64,000 nucleotides of DNA, taken from NCBI GenBank assembly GCA_963732405.1, contig CAVSZG010000006.1:620001-684000 (forward strand), given 5' to 3'. This document shows positions 8,261-17,521 of the stretch, piece after piece. A program made the translations under genes and the position numbers. The stretch comes from JAUIAI01 sp963732405. GTDB taxonomy: Bacteria > Pseudomonadota > Gammaproteobacteria > Burkholderiales > Burkholderiaceae_E. How positions within the stretch are numbered: the stretch's first letter is position 1; the number at the start of each line of letters is the position of its first letter. The notes under the pieces were generated by a model. It searched no databases. It saw only the letters and a program-made list of their open reading frames with translations, and was not told the origin of the DNA.

Positions 8261-9276
8261 TCATCGTCACCGGCGCGGCCGGGTTCATCGGCAGCAATCT
8301 GGTGGCTGCCCTCAATGCACGGGGCGAGCGTGACATCATCGCAGTCGACAACCTGACCCGGGCCGACAAGTTCCGCAATCTCGCGGACCTCGACATTGCC
8401 GACTACCTGGACAAGCAGGAGTTTCTCGATCGACTGGAGCGGCCCGGCGATCTGGCCAGGCCGCGTGCGATCCTGCACGACGGCGCCTGCTCGGACACGA
8501 TGGAAAGTGACGGGCGCTACATGATGCAGAACAACTACCGGTATTCGCTGCGCCTGCTCGACTACTGTCAGACGCATGACATACCGCTCATCTACGCTTC
8601 CTCGGCGGCGGTCTATGGCGGTGGCAAGGTGTTCGCCGAGCAACGCGAACACGAGTCGCCGCTCAATGTGTATGGCTATTCGAAGTTTCTGTTCGATCAG
8701 GTGGTGCGTGCCCGCCTGGCGGCGGCCGGGCGATCGGCGGCGCAGATCGTGGGCCTGCGTTACTTCAATGTGTATGGCCCGCGCGAGGCGCACAAGGCTC
8801 GCATGGCATCGGTCGCCTGGCATCATTTTAATCAGTTCCGGGCCAAGGGCCATGTCGACCTGTTCGGCGCCTGGGATGGTTATGGCGCGGGAGAACAGTC
8901 GCGCGACTTCATCTATGTGCGCGACGTGGTCGCCGTGAATCTGTTCTTCCTGGACAACCCGCAGTGTCGCGGCATTTTCAATTGCGGTACCGGGCGTGCC
9001 CAGCCGTTCAACGACATCGCCACCACGGTGGTCAATACCTTGCGTGTTCATGAGGGCCTGAGCCCGCTGGCACAGTCGCAAATGGTTAAAGATGGGTTCC
9101 TGCGCTACATCGACTTTCCCGACGCCCTCAAGGGAAAATATCAAAGCTATACTCGCGCCGATCCGGCCAGGCTTCGCGAGATCGGTTGTGATCACGAGTT
9201 CGCGACGGTCCAGGAAGGGGTCGCCGACTATGTTCGGTGTTTGCTCGCAAGCGACCACGGGGGCGCTTCGGGGTGA
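8257..9276 (+). CDS. hldD: ADP-L-glycero-D-manno-heptose 6-epimerase
   Basis: NADP-dependent extended SDR epimerase converting ADP-D-glycero- to ADP-L-glycero-D-manno-heptose, the donor used by the inner-core heptosyltransferases. 339 residues; cofactor motif GAAGFIGSN at the N-terminus, Ser-Ser-Ala-Ala-Val-Tyr in the active-site strand, YGYSK as the catalytic Tyr-Lys pair, and FNVYGPRE with the substrate loop. It is translationally coupled to rfaE1 by the ATGA overlap. Confidence 0.97.
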   Translation: MIIVTGAAGFIGSNLVAALNARGERDIIAVDNLTRADKFRNLADLDIADYLDKQEFLDRLERPGDLARPRAILHDGACSDTMESDGRYMMQNNYRYSLRLLDYCQTHDIPLIYASSAAVYGGGKVFAEQREHESPLNVYGYSKFLFDQVVRARLAAAGRSAAQIVGLRYFNVYGPREAHKARMASVAWHHFNQFRAKGHVDLFGAWDGYGAGEQSRDFIYVRDVVAVNLFFLDNPQCRGIFNCGTGRAQPFNDIATTVVNTLRVHEGLSPLAQSQMVKDGFLRYIDFPDALKGKYQSYTRADPARLREIGCDHEFATVQEGVADYVRCLLASDHGGASG

Positions 9277-9304
9277 TGCAGGAATTCGACTTCAGGAGAG
9301 TCAG

Positions 9305-9889
9305 ATGGGCAGAATGATCCGTGGTGTTGCGGCAGCGCTGGTGCTGGGTGTGGCAGGTTTGGGTTCGGCCTGGGCCGTCGACGTGAATCGTGCATCGCTC
9401 GAAGAGCTCGAGCAGATCAAGGGTGTGGGCCCGGCAATTGCGCAGCGCATCGTGGCCGAACGCAAGTCGGGGGGCAACTTCAAGAATCTGGATGACCTGC
9501 AGGCGCGCGTGTCGGGTGTGGGTCCGCAGTTGGCCGACAACATCAGCCGCAATGTGATGGACAAGGATGTCGGTGGCGGCGCGAAGGAGCGGTCGGTAGC
9601 CGGTGCGACGAAGGCGGCCGATTCGGCCAAGACGCAGGCCGACAAACCCGCCAAGGCGCTCGCCAAGGCAGACAAGCCGATGCCCGTGGAGGCGGCGGCT
9701 GGCAAGGCCACCGCAAAATCGGCCAAGGCCGATGATGCCAAGGACAAGGTCGCCAAGACCAAGGACAAGGCCGATGATGCGAAGGACAAAGTCGCCAAGA
9801 CCAAGGCGAAAGCCGATGATGCCAAGGGCAAGGCTGACGATGCCAAGGCCAAGGTCGACAAGGTCAAGGCCAAGGCCGACAAATCCTGA
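9305..9889 (+). CDS. Exported helix-hairpin-helix protein with histone H1-like tail
   Basis: 194 residues in three parts. Residues 1-24 are a signal peptide ending AWA. Residues 25-85 are a ComEA-type helix-hairpin-helix DNA-binding domain (VNRASLEELEQIKGVGP, then a second hairpin SGVGPQLADNI). Residues 86-194 are an Ala/Lys/Asp-rich low-complexity tail with imperfect repeats around KADDAKDKVAKT, like histone H1 or AlgP tails. ComEA binds incoming DNA in the periplasm, so a role in DNA uptake or in holding extracellular DNA is plausible, but ComEA proteins normally lack such a tail. AGGAG at 9294-9298 sets the ATG. The doubled terminator at 9949 follows. Confidence 0.85.
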   Translation: MGRMIRGVAAALVLGVAGLGSAWAVDVNRASLEELEQIKGVGPAIAQRIVAERKSGGNFKNLDDLQARVSGVGPQLADNISRNVMDKDVGGGAKERSVAGATKAADSAKTQADKPAKALAKADKPMPVEAAAGKATAKSAKADDAKDKVAKTKDKADDAKDKVAKTKAKADDAKGKADDAKAKVDKVKAKADKS

Positions 9890-9948
9890 GATCCGGTGAT
9901 GCTGCCGGCGTGGCCGCGTGGCCGGCCGGCATTATCACCGCTGGTACG

Positions 9949-10000
9949 ACGAGGGCCCCTGCGGGTCCTTTGTCACGAGGGCCCAAACGGGCCCTTTGTC
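9949..10000 (+). terminator. Tandemly duplicated terminator hairpin
   Basis: Two adjacent 26-nt copies (9949-9974 and 9975-10000) begin ACGAGGGCCC and end CCTTTGTC. Each folds into a 7-bp stem (9952-9958/9963-9969 and 9978-9984/9989-9995) with a 4-nt loop, followed by TTGT. The copies differ in the loop (CTGC against AAAC) and at one stem base that turns a G-U into a G-C pair. They close the rpsA-to-HhH gene run before glgB. Confidence 0.75.
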
Positions 10001-10178
10001 ATTTGGCAGCCGGACAGCGTGTCCGTCCGCTCGACTGACGAATCCGCGCCGAGATGTCCGACGAACGCGCGATGGCGGCCGGATGCTGCCATACTGTGCG
10101 CTCCGATGACCCCCGGTAGCGACCGATCGAGCATGAGATTCCCCGCCTGCCGTGTTGCCATGGATAAGCGCTGTGTCG

Positions 10179-12098
10179 ATGAATGATCCGCTTCGCCCGT
10201 CCCTCGACACATCGATCGGTGAGCTGGACCATCACCTGATCGGTGAAGGTCGCCACTATCGCCTCTATGAGTTGCTGGGCGCTCATCCCAAAACCGTGTC
10301 AGGCGTGGCCGGCACCCGGTTCGCGGTCTGGGCACCCAATGCGAGCCGCGTCAGTGTGGTCGGGCCGTTCTGCGACTGGGACGGGCGGCGGCATCCGATG
10401 CATCGCCATGAACACAATGGCGTGTTCGAGCTGTTCATTCCCGGGGTTGATCGTGGCGAACTCTATAAATACGAGTTGCTCGACCGTGACGGCCGTCTGT
10501 TGCCGCTCAAGGCCGATCCCTTCGGCATGCGCGCCCAGCATCCGCCCGAGACCGCATCGGTCGTGCAAGGACTGGCCGCGCATGAGTGGGGCGATGCCGC
10601 CTGGATGAGTGCGCGGGCGAACCGCCAGGCCATGCACACGCCGATGAGCATCTATGAAGTTCATCTGGGCTCCTGGGCCAGAGTGCCCGAACAAGGCAAT
10701 CGGTATCTGTCCTATCCGGAACTGTCGCAGCGTCTCATCCCGTATGTGTTGCAGGCCGGTTTCACCCATATCGAACTGATGCCCGTGTCCGAGTATCCGT
10801 TCGACGGCTCATGGGGCTATCAACCGGTCGGCCTGTTCGCGCCGACGATCCGCCACGGCACGCCCGAGGAATTTGCCGGTTTCGTGGACGCCTGCCATCA
10901 GGCTGGCATCGGCGTCATCGTCGACTGGGTGCCAGGGCATTTTCCGTCCGATGCGCATGGACTTGCCCGCTTTGACGGCACGGCGCTCTATGAACACGAA
11001 GATCCGCGTCAGGGTTTCCACCAGGACTGGAATACCCTCATTTACAACTATGGCCGTCCGGAAGTTCGCAATTTCCTGATTGCCAATGCGCTGTTCTGGC
11101 TCGATCGATACCATATCGACGGGTTGCGGGTCGATGCGGTCGCCTCGATGCTGTATCTGAACTATTCGCGTGCCGAGGGCCAGTGGATTCCGAATCGCCA
11201 CGGCGGTCACGAGAATCTGGACGCCATTGATCTGCTGCGCGAACTGAACACTCGAACCCATGCCGACTTTCCCGGCAGCATGACCATTGCCGAAGAAAGT
11301 ACGGCCTGGCCGGCGGTATCGCGTCCGGCAGATTCGGGTGGACTGGGCTTCACCTTCAAATGGAATATGGGCTGGATGCACGACACGCTGCAATACATCG
11401 GGCGTGATCCCATCCATCGGCAGTATCACCAGGGTGAACTGACCTTCGGCCTGCACTATGCGTTCAGCGAGAATTTTGTCTTGCCGCTCAGCCATGACGA
11501 GGTCGTGCATGGCAAACGCTCGTTGATCGGCAAAATGCCGGGTGACCCGTGGCAACAAAGGGCCAATCTGCGCGCCTATTTCGGCTTCATGTGGACGCAT
11601 CCGGGCAAGAAGCTGCTGTTCATGGGCGGGGAATTCGGTCAGTTGCACGAGTGGAACCATGATGCGAGCCTGGACTGGCATCTCCTGGACGATCCGGGTC
11701 ATGCGGGGCTGACCCGGCTCGTGCGCGATCTGAATGCCTTGTACCGCGGTCGTGGCGCGCTGCATGAGTTCGATCATGAACCTCAGGGTTTCGACTGGAT
11801 TGACAACCAGGACAACACATCGAGCGTGATTGCCTTCGTGCGGCGCGGGCGCGAGCCGGCCGACCAGGTGGTGGTCATCTGCAATTTCCTGCCCCAGGCG
11901 CATTACCGATATCGGATTGGCGTGCCGACCGAGGGTGGCTGGCAGGTGATCATCAACACCGATGCGGGCGTCTATGGTGGCAGCGATTTTCTCGTGCCGG
12001 CTTCGCTGGTCGCGCAGGCGCAGCCCTGGCATTCACGCCCGTTCAGTATCGAGATCGATCTGCCGCCGCTGGCCACCGTGGTGCTCGTGCCAGCCTGA
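10179..12098 (+). CDS. glgB: 1,4-alpha-glucan branching enzyme
   Basis: GH13 enzyme that makes the alpha-1,6 branches of glycogen. About 639 residues: an N-terminal CBM48 domain (FAVWAPNASRVSVVGPFCDW), then the catalytic barrel with GLRVDAVASMLY (nucleophile Asp), the acid/base Glu in MTIAEEST, and LPLSHDEVVHGK, and a C-terminal all-beta domain. The ATG at 10179 is preferred over an in-frame GTG at 10152; neither has a strong ribosome site. It converges on glgA with 9 bp between the stop codons. Confidence 0.96.
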   Translation: MNDPLRPSLDTSIGELDHHLIGEGRHYRLYELLGAHPKTVSGVAGTRFAVWAPNASRVSVVGPFCDWDGRRHPMHRHEHNGVFELFIPGVDRGELYKYELLDRDGRLLPLKADPFGMRAQHPPETASVVQGLAAHEWGDAAWMSARANRQAMHTPMSIYEVHLGSWARVPEQGNRYLSYPELSQRLIPYVLQAGFTHIELMPVSEYPFDGSWGYQPVGLFAPTIRHGTPEEFAGFVDACHQAGIGVIVDWVPGHFPSDAHGLARFDGTALYEHEDPRQGFHQDWNTLIYNYGRPEVRNFLIANALFWLDRYHIDGLRVDAVASMLYLNYSRAEGQWIPNRHGGHENLDAIDLLRELNTRTHADFPGSMTIAEESTAWPAVSRPADSGGLGFTFKWNMGWMHDTLQYIGRDPIHRQYHQGELTFGLHYAFSENFVLPLSHDEVVHGKRSLIGKMPGDPWQQRANLRAYFGFMWTHPGKKLLFMGGEFGQLHEWNHDASLDWHLLDDPGHAGLTRLVRDLNALYRGRGALHEFDHEPQGFDWIDNQDNTSSVIAFVRRGREPADQVVVICNFLPQAHYRYRIGVPTEGGWQVIINTDAGVYGGSDFLVPASLVAQAQPWHSRPFSIEIDLPPLATVVLVPA

Positions 12099-12107
12099 GG
12101 GCTCTGG

Positions 12108-13580
12108 TCAGTACAGGGCCAGGTAGTGTTGCGCCGGGCTCCGCCAGCTCAGTTCAGTGCTCATGCCCGTGCGCATCAGGCTGCGCCAACGGGTCTGGTC
12201 CTGCCAGACGGTTGTGACTCGCGCCAGGGTCGAGGCGAATTCATCGGGCTGATCGAACACGAAACCATTGGCCGCCCGCCCGCCATTGTCCACGCGCTCA
12301 TCGAACACCGTGTCGGCCAAGCCGCCCACCCGCCGCACGATGGGCAGCGTGCCGTAGCGCAGGCCATAGAGCTGGGTAAGCCCGCAGGGCTCAAAAACCG
12401 AGGGCACGAGGATCGCATCGGCGCCGGCCATGATCCGATGCGCCAATGCCTCGTCGAAGGCGGTGCTCAGGTGGATGTGCTCGGGATGGGCATCGGCCAG
12501 GGCGCGCAACTGCTCCTGCAGCGATCGGTCGCCCGAGCCGAGCACCACGAGCTGGCAGCGCGCCGCGAGCAGGGCCGGCACCGACTCGATGATCAGATCA
12601 ATGCCCTTCTGGGCCGACAGGCGACTCACGACACCAAGCACTGGGCCGGTGGGTTCGTTCGCCGGTTTGCGCGCACCGGGCAGGCGGGTCTGGGCGAGAC
12701 CGCACTCGCGCTGCAGGGCCAGGCGATTCTTGGCCTTGCCGGCCAGTGACTTGAGGCTGTAGGCATGGGCAATGGCCGGGTCGTCGGCCGGGTTCCAGAC
12801 CCGCTCGTCGATACCGTTGAGGACGCCGACCGGGGCGGGTGACATGGCGCGCAACAAACCGTCCAGGCCGCCGCCGAATTCGGGCCGCAGGATTTCCCGC
12901 GCATAGGTGGGACTCACGGTGGTGACCTGATGAGCGCCGACCAGGCCGGCCTTCATGAAGGACAGGTCACCATGGAATTCGAGCAGTTGCGGGGTCAGCC
13001 AATGGGATTCGATGCCGATGGTCTGGGCCTGAGGCATTGAAAACCGGCCCTGGAAGGCGAGATTGTGAATGGTGAAGATGCGCCGGACCGGGGCGGCTGG
13101 ATGCTGTTGCAACCAGAACAGAGCGAGGGCGGCATGCCAGTCGTGGGCATGCACCACATCGGGTTGCCAGTCGGGCAACAGGCCGCCGGCACCGATCTGC
13201 GCCGCCACCCAGGAGAGCAGCGCGAAGCGTCGATGGTTGTCTGCCCAGGGCTCGCCATTCGCACCGACATAGGGATTGCCGGCACGGCCGTAGAACCAGG
13301 GCGCGTCGAGCACGAGCAAGGGCAGGGCGGTATCGGGCATGGCTGCGCGCCACAGTTGCACGCGGGCCGCACCAAAGGCCGGGCCGATGTCGATGGCATC
13401 GGGCGAGAGCGTGCCAGCCTTCGACAACTGCTCGAGCACGCCGTGATAGCCAGGCAACAACAAACGCGCATCCGCGCCCAGGCCGTTCTGGGCGGCCGGC
13501 AGCGCTGCCGCCACGTCGGCCAGCCCGCCGGTTTTGATGAGCGGTACGGCTTCGGCCGCGACATGCAGAATCCGTTGCAT
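12108..13580 (-). CDS. glgA: Glycogen synthase (ADP-glucose)
   Basis: GT5 glucosyltransferase that elongates alpha-1,4-glucan from ADP-glucose. 490 residues; the N-terminal KTGGLADV motif binds ADP-glucose, VHAHDWHAAL is in the first Rossmann domain, SRLSAQKGIDL is the conserved Arg/Lys segment of the second domain, and VPSVFEPCGLTQLYGLRYG is the C-terminal nucleotide-sugar loop. It starts 2 nt after the glgC stop, so glgC and glgA form one leftward operon. Confidence 0.97.
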   Translation of the reverse strand: MQRILHVAAEAVPLIKTGGLADVAAALPAAQNGLGADARLLLPGYHGVLEQLSKAGTLSPDAIDIGPAFGAARVQLWRAAMPDTALPLLVLDAPWFYGRAGNPYVGANGEPWADNHRRFALLSWVAAQIGAGGLLPDWQPDVVHAHDWHAALALFWLQQHPAAPVRRIFTIHNLAFQGRFSMPQAQTIGIESHWLTPQLLEFHGDLSFMKAGLVGAHQVTTVSPTYAREILRPEFGGGLDGLLRAMSPAPVGVLNGIDERVWNPADDPAIAHAYSLKSLAGKAKNRLALQRECGLAQTRLPGARKPANEPTGPVLGVVSRLSAQKGIDLIIESVPALLAARCQLVVLGSGDRSLQEQLRALADAHPEHIHLSTAFDEALAHRIMAGADAILVPSVFEPCGLTQLYGLRYGTLPIVRRVGGLADTVFDERVDNGGRAANGFVFDQPDEFASTLARVTTVWQDQTRWRSLMRTGMSTELSWRSPAQHYLALY

Positions 13581-13582
13581 GG

Positions 13583-14854
13583 TCAGGCACCGGCCTCCTT
13601 GAGGCGGGCCAGCATCGGTGGCGTGACCAGCGTGATGCCACCGGGCGTGAGGTTGAAATATCGGGCGTCATAGTCGGGATTGCCGCCGATCACCATGCCA
13701 TCGGGAATCACGCAACCATGATCGACGATGCAGCGGTTCAGGCGCGCGCCGCGGCCGACTTCGACCTCGGGCAGCAGCACCGAGTTGTCGACATGGGCAT
13801 ACGAATGCACCCGGCAGTGCGAGAACAGCAGGCTCCGGTTGAGCGCGCCACTGACGATACAGCCGCCCGAGACCAGCGACTCGATGGCCTGGCCGCGCCG
13901 GTTCTGCCAGTTGTGCACGAATTTGGCCGGTGGTTGCTGTGGCTGGTAGGTCCAGATCGGCCAGGTCTGATCGTAGAGATTGAGGGCCGGCGTCGTGGCG
14001 GTGAGGTCGATGTTCGCTTCCCAGTAGGCGTCCAGCGTGCCCACGTCACGCCAGTAAGGAGCTTCGCCCTCGGCACCTCCCACACAGCTGAGCGCAAAAT
14101 CCTGGGCGACTGCATGACCACGCGCGACGATGCTCGGCACGATATTGCGGCCGAAGTCATGCGCCGAATCTTCGTCGGCGGCATCGCTTTCGAGCGCGGC
14201 GTAGAGATACTCGGCATCGAAGATGTAAATGCCCATGCTGGCCAGCGAAGAATCGGATCGGCCGGGCATGCCGGGCGGATCGGCCGGCTTTTCAAGGAAT
14301 TCGGTGATGAGTCCGTTGCTGTCCACGGCCATGACGCCAAATTCGCTGGCACTGGCCCGCGGCACCTCGATGCAGCCGACCGAGCAGGGTGCGCCCGAGC
14401 GCACATGCTCGGCCAGCGCGAGCGCGTAGTCCATCTTGTAAACATGATCACCGGCCAGCACCACAATGTGGCGTGCGCCATGAGCCTTGACGATATCCAG
14501 GTTCTGATAGACGGCATCGGCCGTGCCGCGATACCAAAGGGTTTCGCTCAGGCGTTGTGAGGCGGGCATCAGGTCGATGAACTCATTGAGCTCGCCCTTG
14601 AGGAATGCCCAGCCCCGTTGCAGGTGGCGCAACAGACTGTGTGACTTGTACTGAGTGAGCACGCCGATGCGTCGAATGCCTGAATTGAGGCAGTTGGACA
14701 GGGCAAAATCAATGATCCGAAACTTTCCGCCAAAATAGACTGCGGGTTTGCAGCGGATTTCGGTCATCTGCATCAGGCGGCTGCCCCGTCCTCCGGCGAG
14801 GATGAAGGCGTAGGCCTGGCGAGTCAGCGACTGGCTGTTGTGTGTCTCGATCAT
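13583..14854 (-). CDS. glgC: Glucose-1-phosphate adenylyltransferase (ADP-glucose pyrophosphorylase)
   Basis: Makes ADP-glucose from glucose 1-phosphate and ATP, the committed and usually allosteric step of glycogen synthesis. About 423 residues, with the nucleotide loop LAGGRGSRL near residue 20, RCKPAVYFGG, the AGDHVYKMDY catalytic Asp region, and a C-terminal left-handed beta-helix. The ATG at 14854 is chosen because it puts the family start 15-20 residues before the GGRG loop. It faces glgP across 198 bp that must hold two divergent promoters. Confidence 0.96.
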   Translation of the reverse strand: MIETHNSQSLTRQAYAFILAGGRGSRLMQMTEIRCKPAVYFGGKFRIIDFALSNCLNSGIRRIGVLTQYKSHSLLRHLQRGWAFLKGELNEFIDLMPASQRLSETLWYRGTADAVYQNLDIVKAHGARHIVVLAGDHVYKMDYALALAEHVRSGAPCSVGCIEVPRASASEFGVMAVDSNGLITEFLEKPADPPGMPGRSDSSLASMGIYIFDAEYLYAALESDAADEDSAHDFGRNIVPSIVARGHAVAQDFALSCVGGAEGEAPYWRDVGTLDAYWEANIDLTATTPALNLYDQTWPIWTYQPQQPPAKFVHNWQNRRGQAIESLVSGGCIVSGALNRSLLFSHCRVHSYAHVDNSVLLPEVEVGRGARLNRCIVDHGCVIPDGMVIGGNPDYDARYFNLTPGGITLVTPPMLARLKEAGA

Positions 14855-15052
14855 TTTCAGATTCCGCGCGTAAGCCTCAGGGACGGACCCCTCGAGGCGG
14901 CCCGTTATCCGATCATACGGTCTTGCCGGGTCATGTGCCAGCGGGCAGGTCAACGGCGCAATGACTGGCCTGAGGCCGATGCAGACCACCATCAAACAGT
15001 CGGTTGAGATTATTTTGGCCCACAATGCGGTTCACCTGGATATGAGATATTG

Positions 15053-17521
15053 ATGAAACCGACCCTGCAGCACTCCGACCCGCGCTTTCCGATCTACCCG
15101 CCACCGGTCGATGCGGACGGGCTCAAACATGCCATCGCGAGCAAATTGCTCTATACGGTGGGCAAGGATCCGGCGACCGCGGCGGGCCAGGACTGGTTTC
15201 AGTCGCTCGCCCGGGTGGTGCGGGACCGCCTGGTCGACCGCTGGATGCAGACCACACGCGCCCATTACGCGGGCGACATGAAGCGGGTCTATTACCTGTC
15301 GATGGAATTCCTGGTCGGGCGCACCACGTCCAATGGCCTGCATGCGCTGGGCCTGTATGACCTGATGGCCGAGGTGCTCGAGCAGATGGGTCTCAATCTG
15401 GACGAAACGATTGCCGAGGAGCCCGATGCGGCGCTGGGCAATGGCGGACTGGGGCGCCTGGCAGCCTGCTTCATGGATTCGCTCGCCACCCTGGGTATTC
15501 CCAGTTACGGCTACGGCATTCGGTATGACTACGGCATGTTTGCCCAGCGAATCGTCGATGGTCGCCAGGTCGAGCAGCCCGACGACTGGCTGGCGCATGG
15601 CAACCCCTGGGAGTTTCCGCGGCCCGATCGCGTATTCACGGTGCAGTTCGGCGGCTGGGTGCGACATGAAGGCGGCGTGGCCATCTGGACCGACACCGAC
15701 GAGGTGCTGGCCATGGCCTATGACACGATCATTCCCGGCTCCGATACCCAGAGCGTGAGTACCTTGCGGCTCTGGCATGCCAAGGCCACCCAGAATCTGG
15801 ATCTGGCCGTGTTCAATGCGGGCGATTACATGCGTGCCGTGGAGCAGAAGAACCTCTCGGAGAATGTGACCCGGGTGTTGTATCCGGATGATTCGAGCTA
15901 TCACGGCCGGGAGTTGCGACTGCGTCAGGAGTATTTTTTCGTGAGCGCGTCCATCCAGGATCTGCTCAACCGCTACATGTTTGACCATGCCCAGATGGAC
16001 AGCCTGGCGGACAAGGTGGCGATTCACCTGAATGACACCCATCCGGCCATTGCGGTGCCCGAGTTGATGCGTCTCTTGGTCGATGCCAACCGGCTCGAGT
16101 GGGACGTGGCCTGGAATCTGTGTTCCCGGATCTTCTCGTATACGAATCACACCATCATGCCCGAGGCACTCGAGACCTGGCCACTCTCGATGATGCGTGA
16201 TGTGCTGCCTCGCCACCTCGAGATCATTCTGGAGATCAACAAACGGTTTCTTGCCGACGTGGCCGCGCGTTTCCCCGGAGACGATGCCTTGCTGGCCCGC
16301 GTGTCGCTGATCGACGAAGCGGGTGAGCGACGGGTGCGCATGGCCTGGTTGTCGGTGGTCGCCAGCCACCGGGTCAACGGCGTGTCGCGTCTGCACAGCG
16401 ACCTGATCGAACGCACGCTGTTCGCTGATTTCGCGCGCATCTTTCCAGGCCGTTTTTGCAACAAGACCAACGGCATCACGCCGCGGCGCTGGCTGGCCAA
16501 CGCGAACAGGCCGCTGGCCGAGCTCATCGATGCGCGCATCGGCCGGGGCTGGCGCACCGATCTGGCGCAGCTCTCGCTGCTGCGGCCCCTGGCGGACGAT
16601 GCCGGACTGATCGCACAGCTCGCTGCGATCAAGCAGGGCAACAAGCAGCGTCTGGCGCGTCATATCGAATCGACACTGGGCCTGGTGATCGACCCGGGCT
16701 CGCTGTTCGACGTGCAGATCAAGCGCATGCACGAGTACAAGCGCCAGTTGCTCAATGTGCTGCATATCATCGCGCGTTATCAGGCCATCCTCGCGCAACC
16801 CGACGGCCCATGGGTGCCCCGGACCTTCGTGTTTTCGGGCAAGGCAGCGTCGGCCTACTGGATGGCCAAGCTGGTCATCAAGCTCATTCACGATGTGGGC
16901 ACTGTGGTCAATCACGATCCGCGCGTGAACGGGCTCATGAAAGTCGTGTTCATTCCCAATTACAGCGTGTCGCTGGCCGAGCTGATCATTCCCGCAGCCG
17001 ATCTGTCCGAGCAGATCTCGACGGCCGGCACCGAGGCATCGGGAACCGGCAACATGAAGCTGGCCCTCAATGGTGCACTCACCATCGGCACGCTGGACGG
17101 CGCGAATGTGGAGATCCGCGAGCAGGTCGGAGACGAGAACATCTTCATCTTCGGTCTCAAGACCGAGGAGGTGGCGGCTCTGCGGGCTTCCGGTTACCGG
17201 CCTGCCGACTACCTGGCGGCCAGTCCGCGTTTGCAGGCGGTCTTCAATGCGCTCAACTCCGGTCTGTTCTCGCCCGATGAGCCCGCACGCTTCGCGCCTA
17301 TCGTCGACTCACTGCTCAAGCATGGCGATACCTATCTGCTGCTGGCTGACTTTGCCGCGTATTACGACTGCCAGCTCTCGGTGGATCGGCTGTACCGCGA
17401 GCCTGGCCAATGGCATCGTCGCGCCTTGCTCAATATCGCCGGCATGGGGCCATTTTCCAGCGACCGCACGATTGCCGAATATGCGCAGGAAATCTGGAAC
17501 GTGCATCCGCTGGACCGATGA
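15053..17521 (+). CDS. glgP: Glycogen phosphorylase
   Basis: PLP-dependent GT35 enzyme that releases glucose 1-phosphate from glycogen ends. About 822 residues, full length. VYYLSMEFLVGR and NGGLGRLAACF are in the N-terminal domain; EASGTGNMKLALNGA near residue 665 carries the PLP lysine; DGANVEI follows. ATG 15053 is preferred over TTG 15050. A three-codon frame (ATG 15042) ends on the glgP start as TGATG. The stop overlaps the glgX ATG (ATGA). Confidence 0.97.
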   Translation: MKPTLQHSDPRFPIYPPPVDADGLKHAIASKLLYTVGKDPATAAGQDWFQSLARVVRDRLVDRWMQTTRAHYAGDMKRVYYLSMEFLVGRTTSNGLHALGLYDLMAEVLEQMGLNLDETIAEEPDAALGNGGLGRLAACFMDSLATLGIPSYGYGIRYDYGMFAQRIVDGRQVEQPDDWLAHGNPWEFPRPDRVFTVQFGGWVRHEGGVAIWTDTDEVLAMAYDTIIPGSDTQSVSTLRLWHAKATQNLDLAVFNAGDYMRAVEQKNLSENVTRVLYPDDSSYHGRELRLRQEYFFVSASIQDLLNRYMFDHAQMDSLADKVAIHLNDTHPAIAVPELMRLLVDANRLEWDVAWNLCSRIFSYTNHTIMPEALETWPLSMMRDVLPRHLEIILEINKRFLADVAARFPGDDALLARVSLIDEAGERRVRMAWLSVVASHRVNGVSRLHSDLIERTLFADFARIFPGRFCNKTNGITPRRWLANANRPLAELIDARIGRGWRTDLAQLSLLRPLADDAGLIAQLAAIKQGNKQRLARHIESTLGLVIDPGSLFDVQIKRMHEYKRQLLNVLHIIARYQAILAQPDGPWVPRTFVFSGKAASAYWMAKLVIKLIHDVGTVVNHDPRVNGLMKVVFIPNYSVSLAELIIPAADLSEQISTAGTEASGTGNMKLALNGALTIGTLDGANVEIREQVGDENIFIFGLKTEEVAALRASGYRPADYLAASPRLQAVFNALNSGLFSPDEPARFAPIVDSLLKHGDTYLLLADFAAYYDCQLSVDRLYREPGQWHRRALLNIAGMGPFSSDRTIAEYAQEIWNVHPLDR

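Noticed and set aside
15032..16915. 627-codon open frame on the minus strand across glgP.
   Set aside because: It is antisense to a full-length conserved phosphorylase; His/Arg/Gln-rich text without any domain is the usual high-GC shadow.
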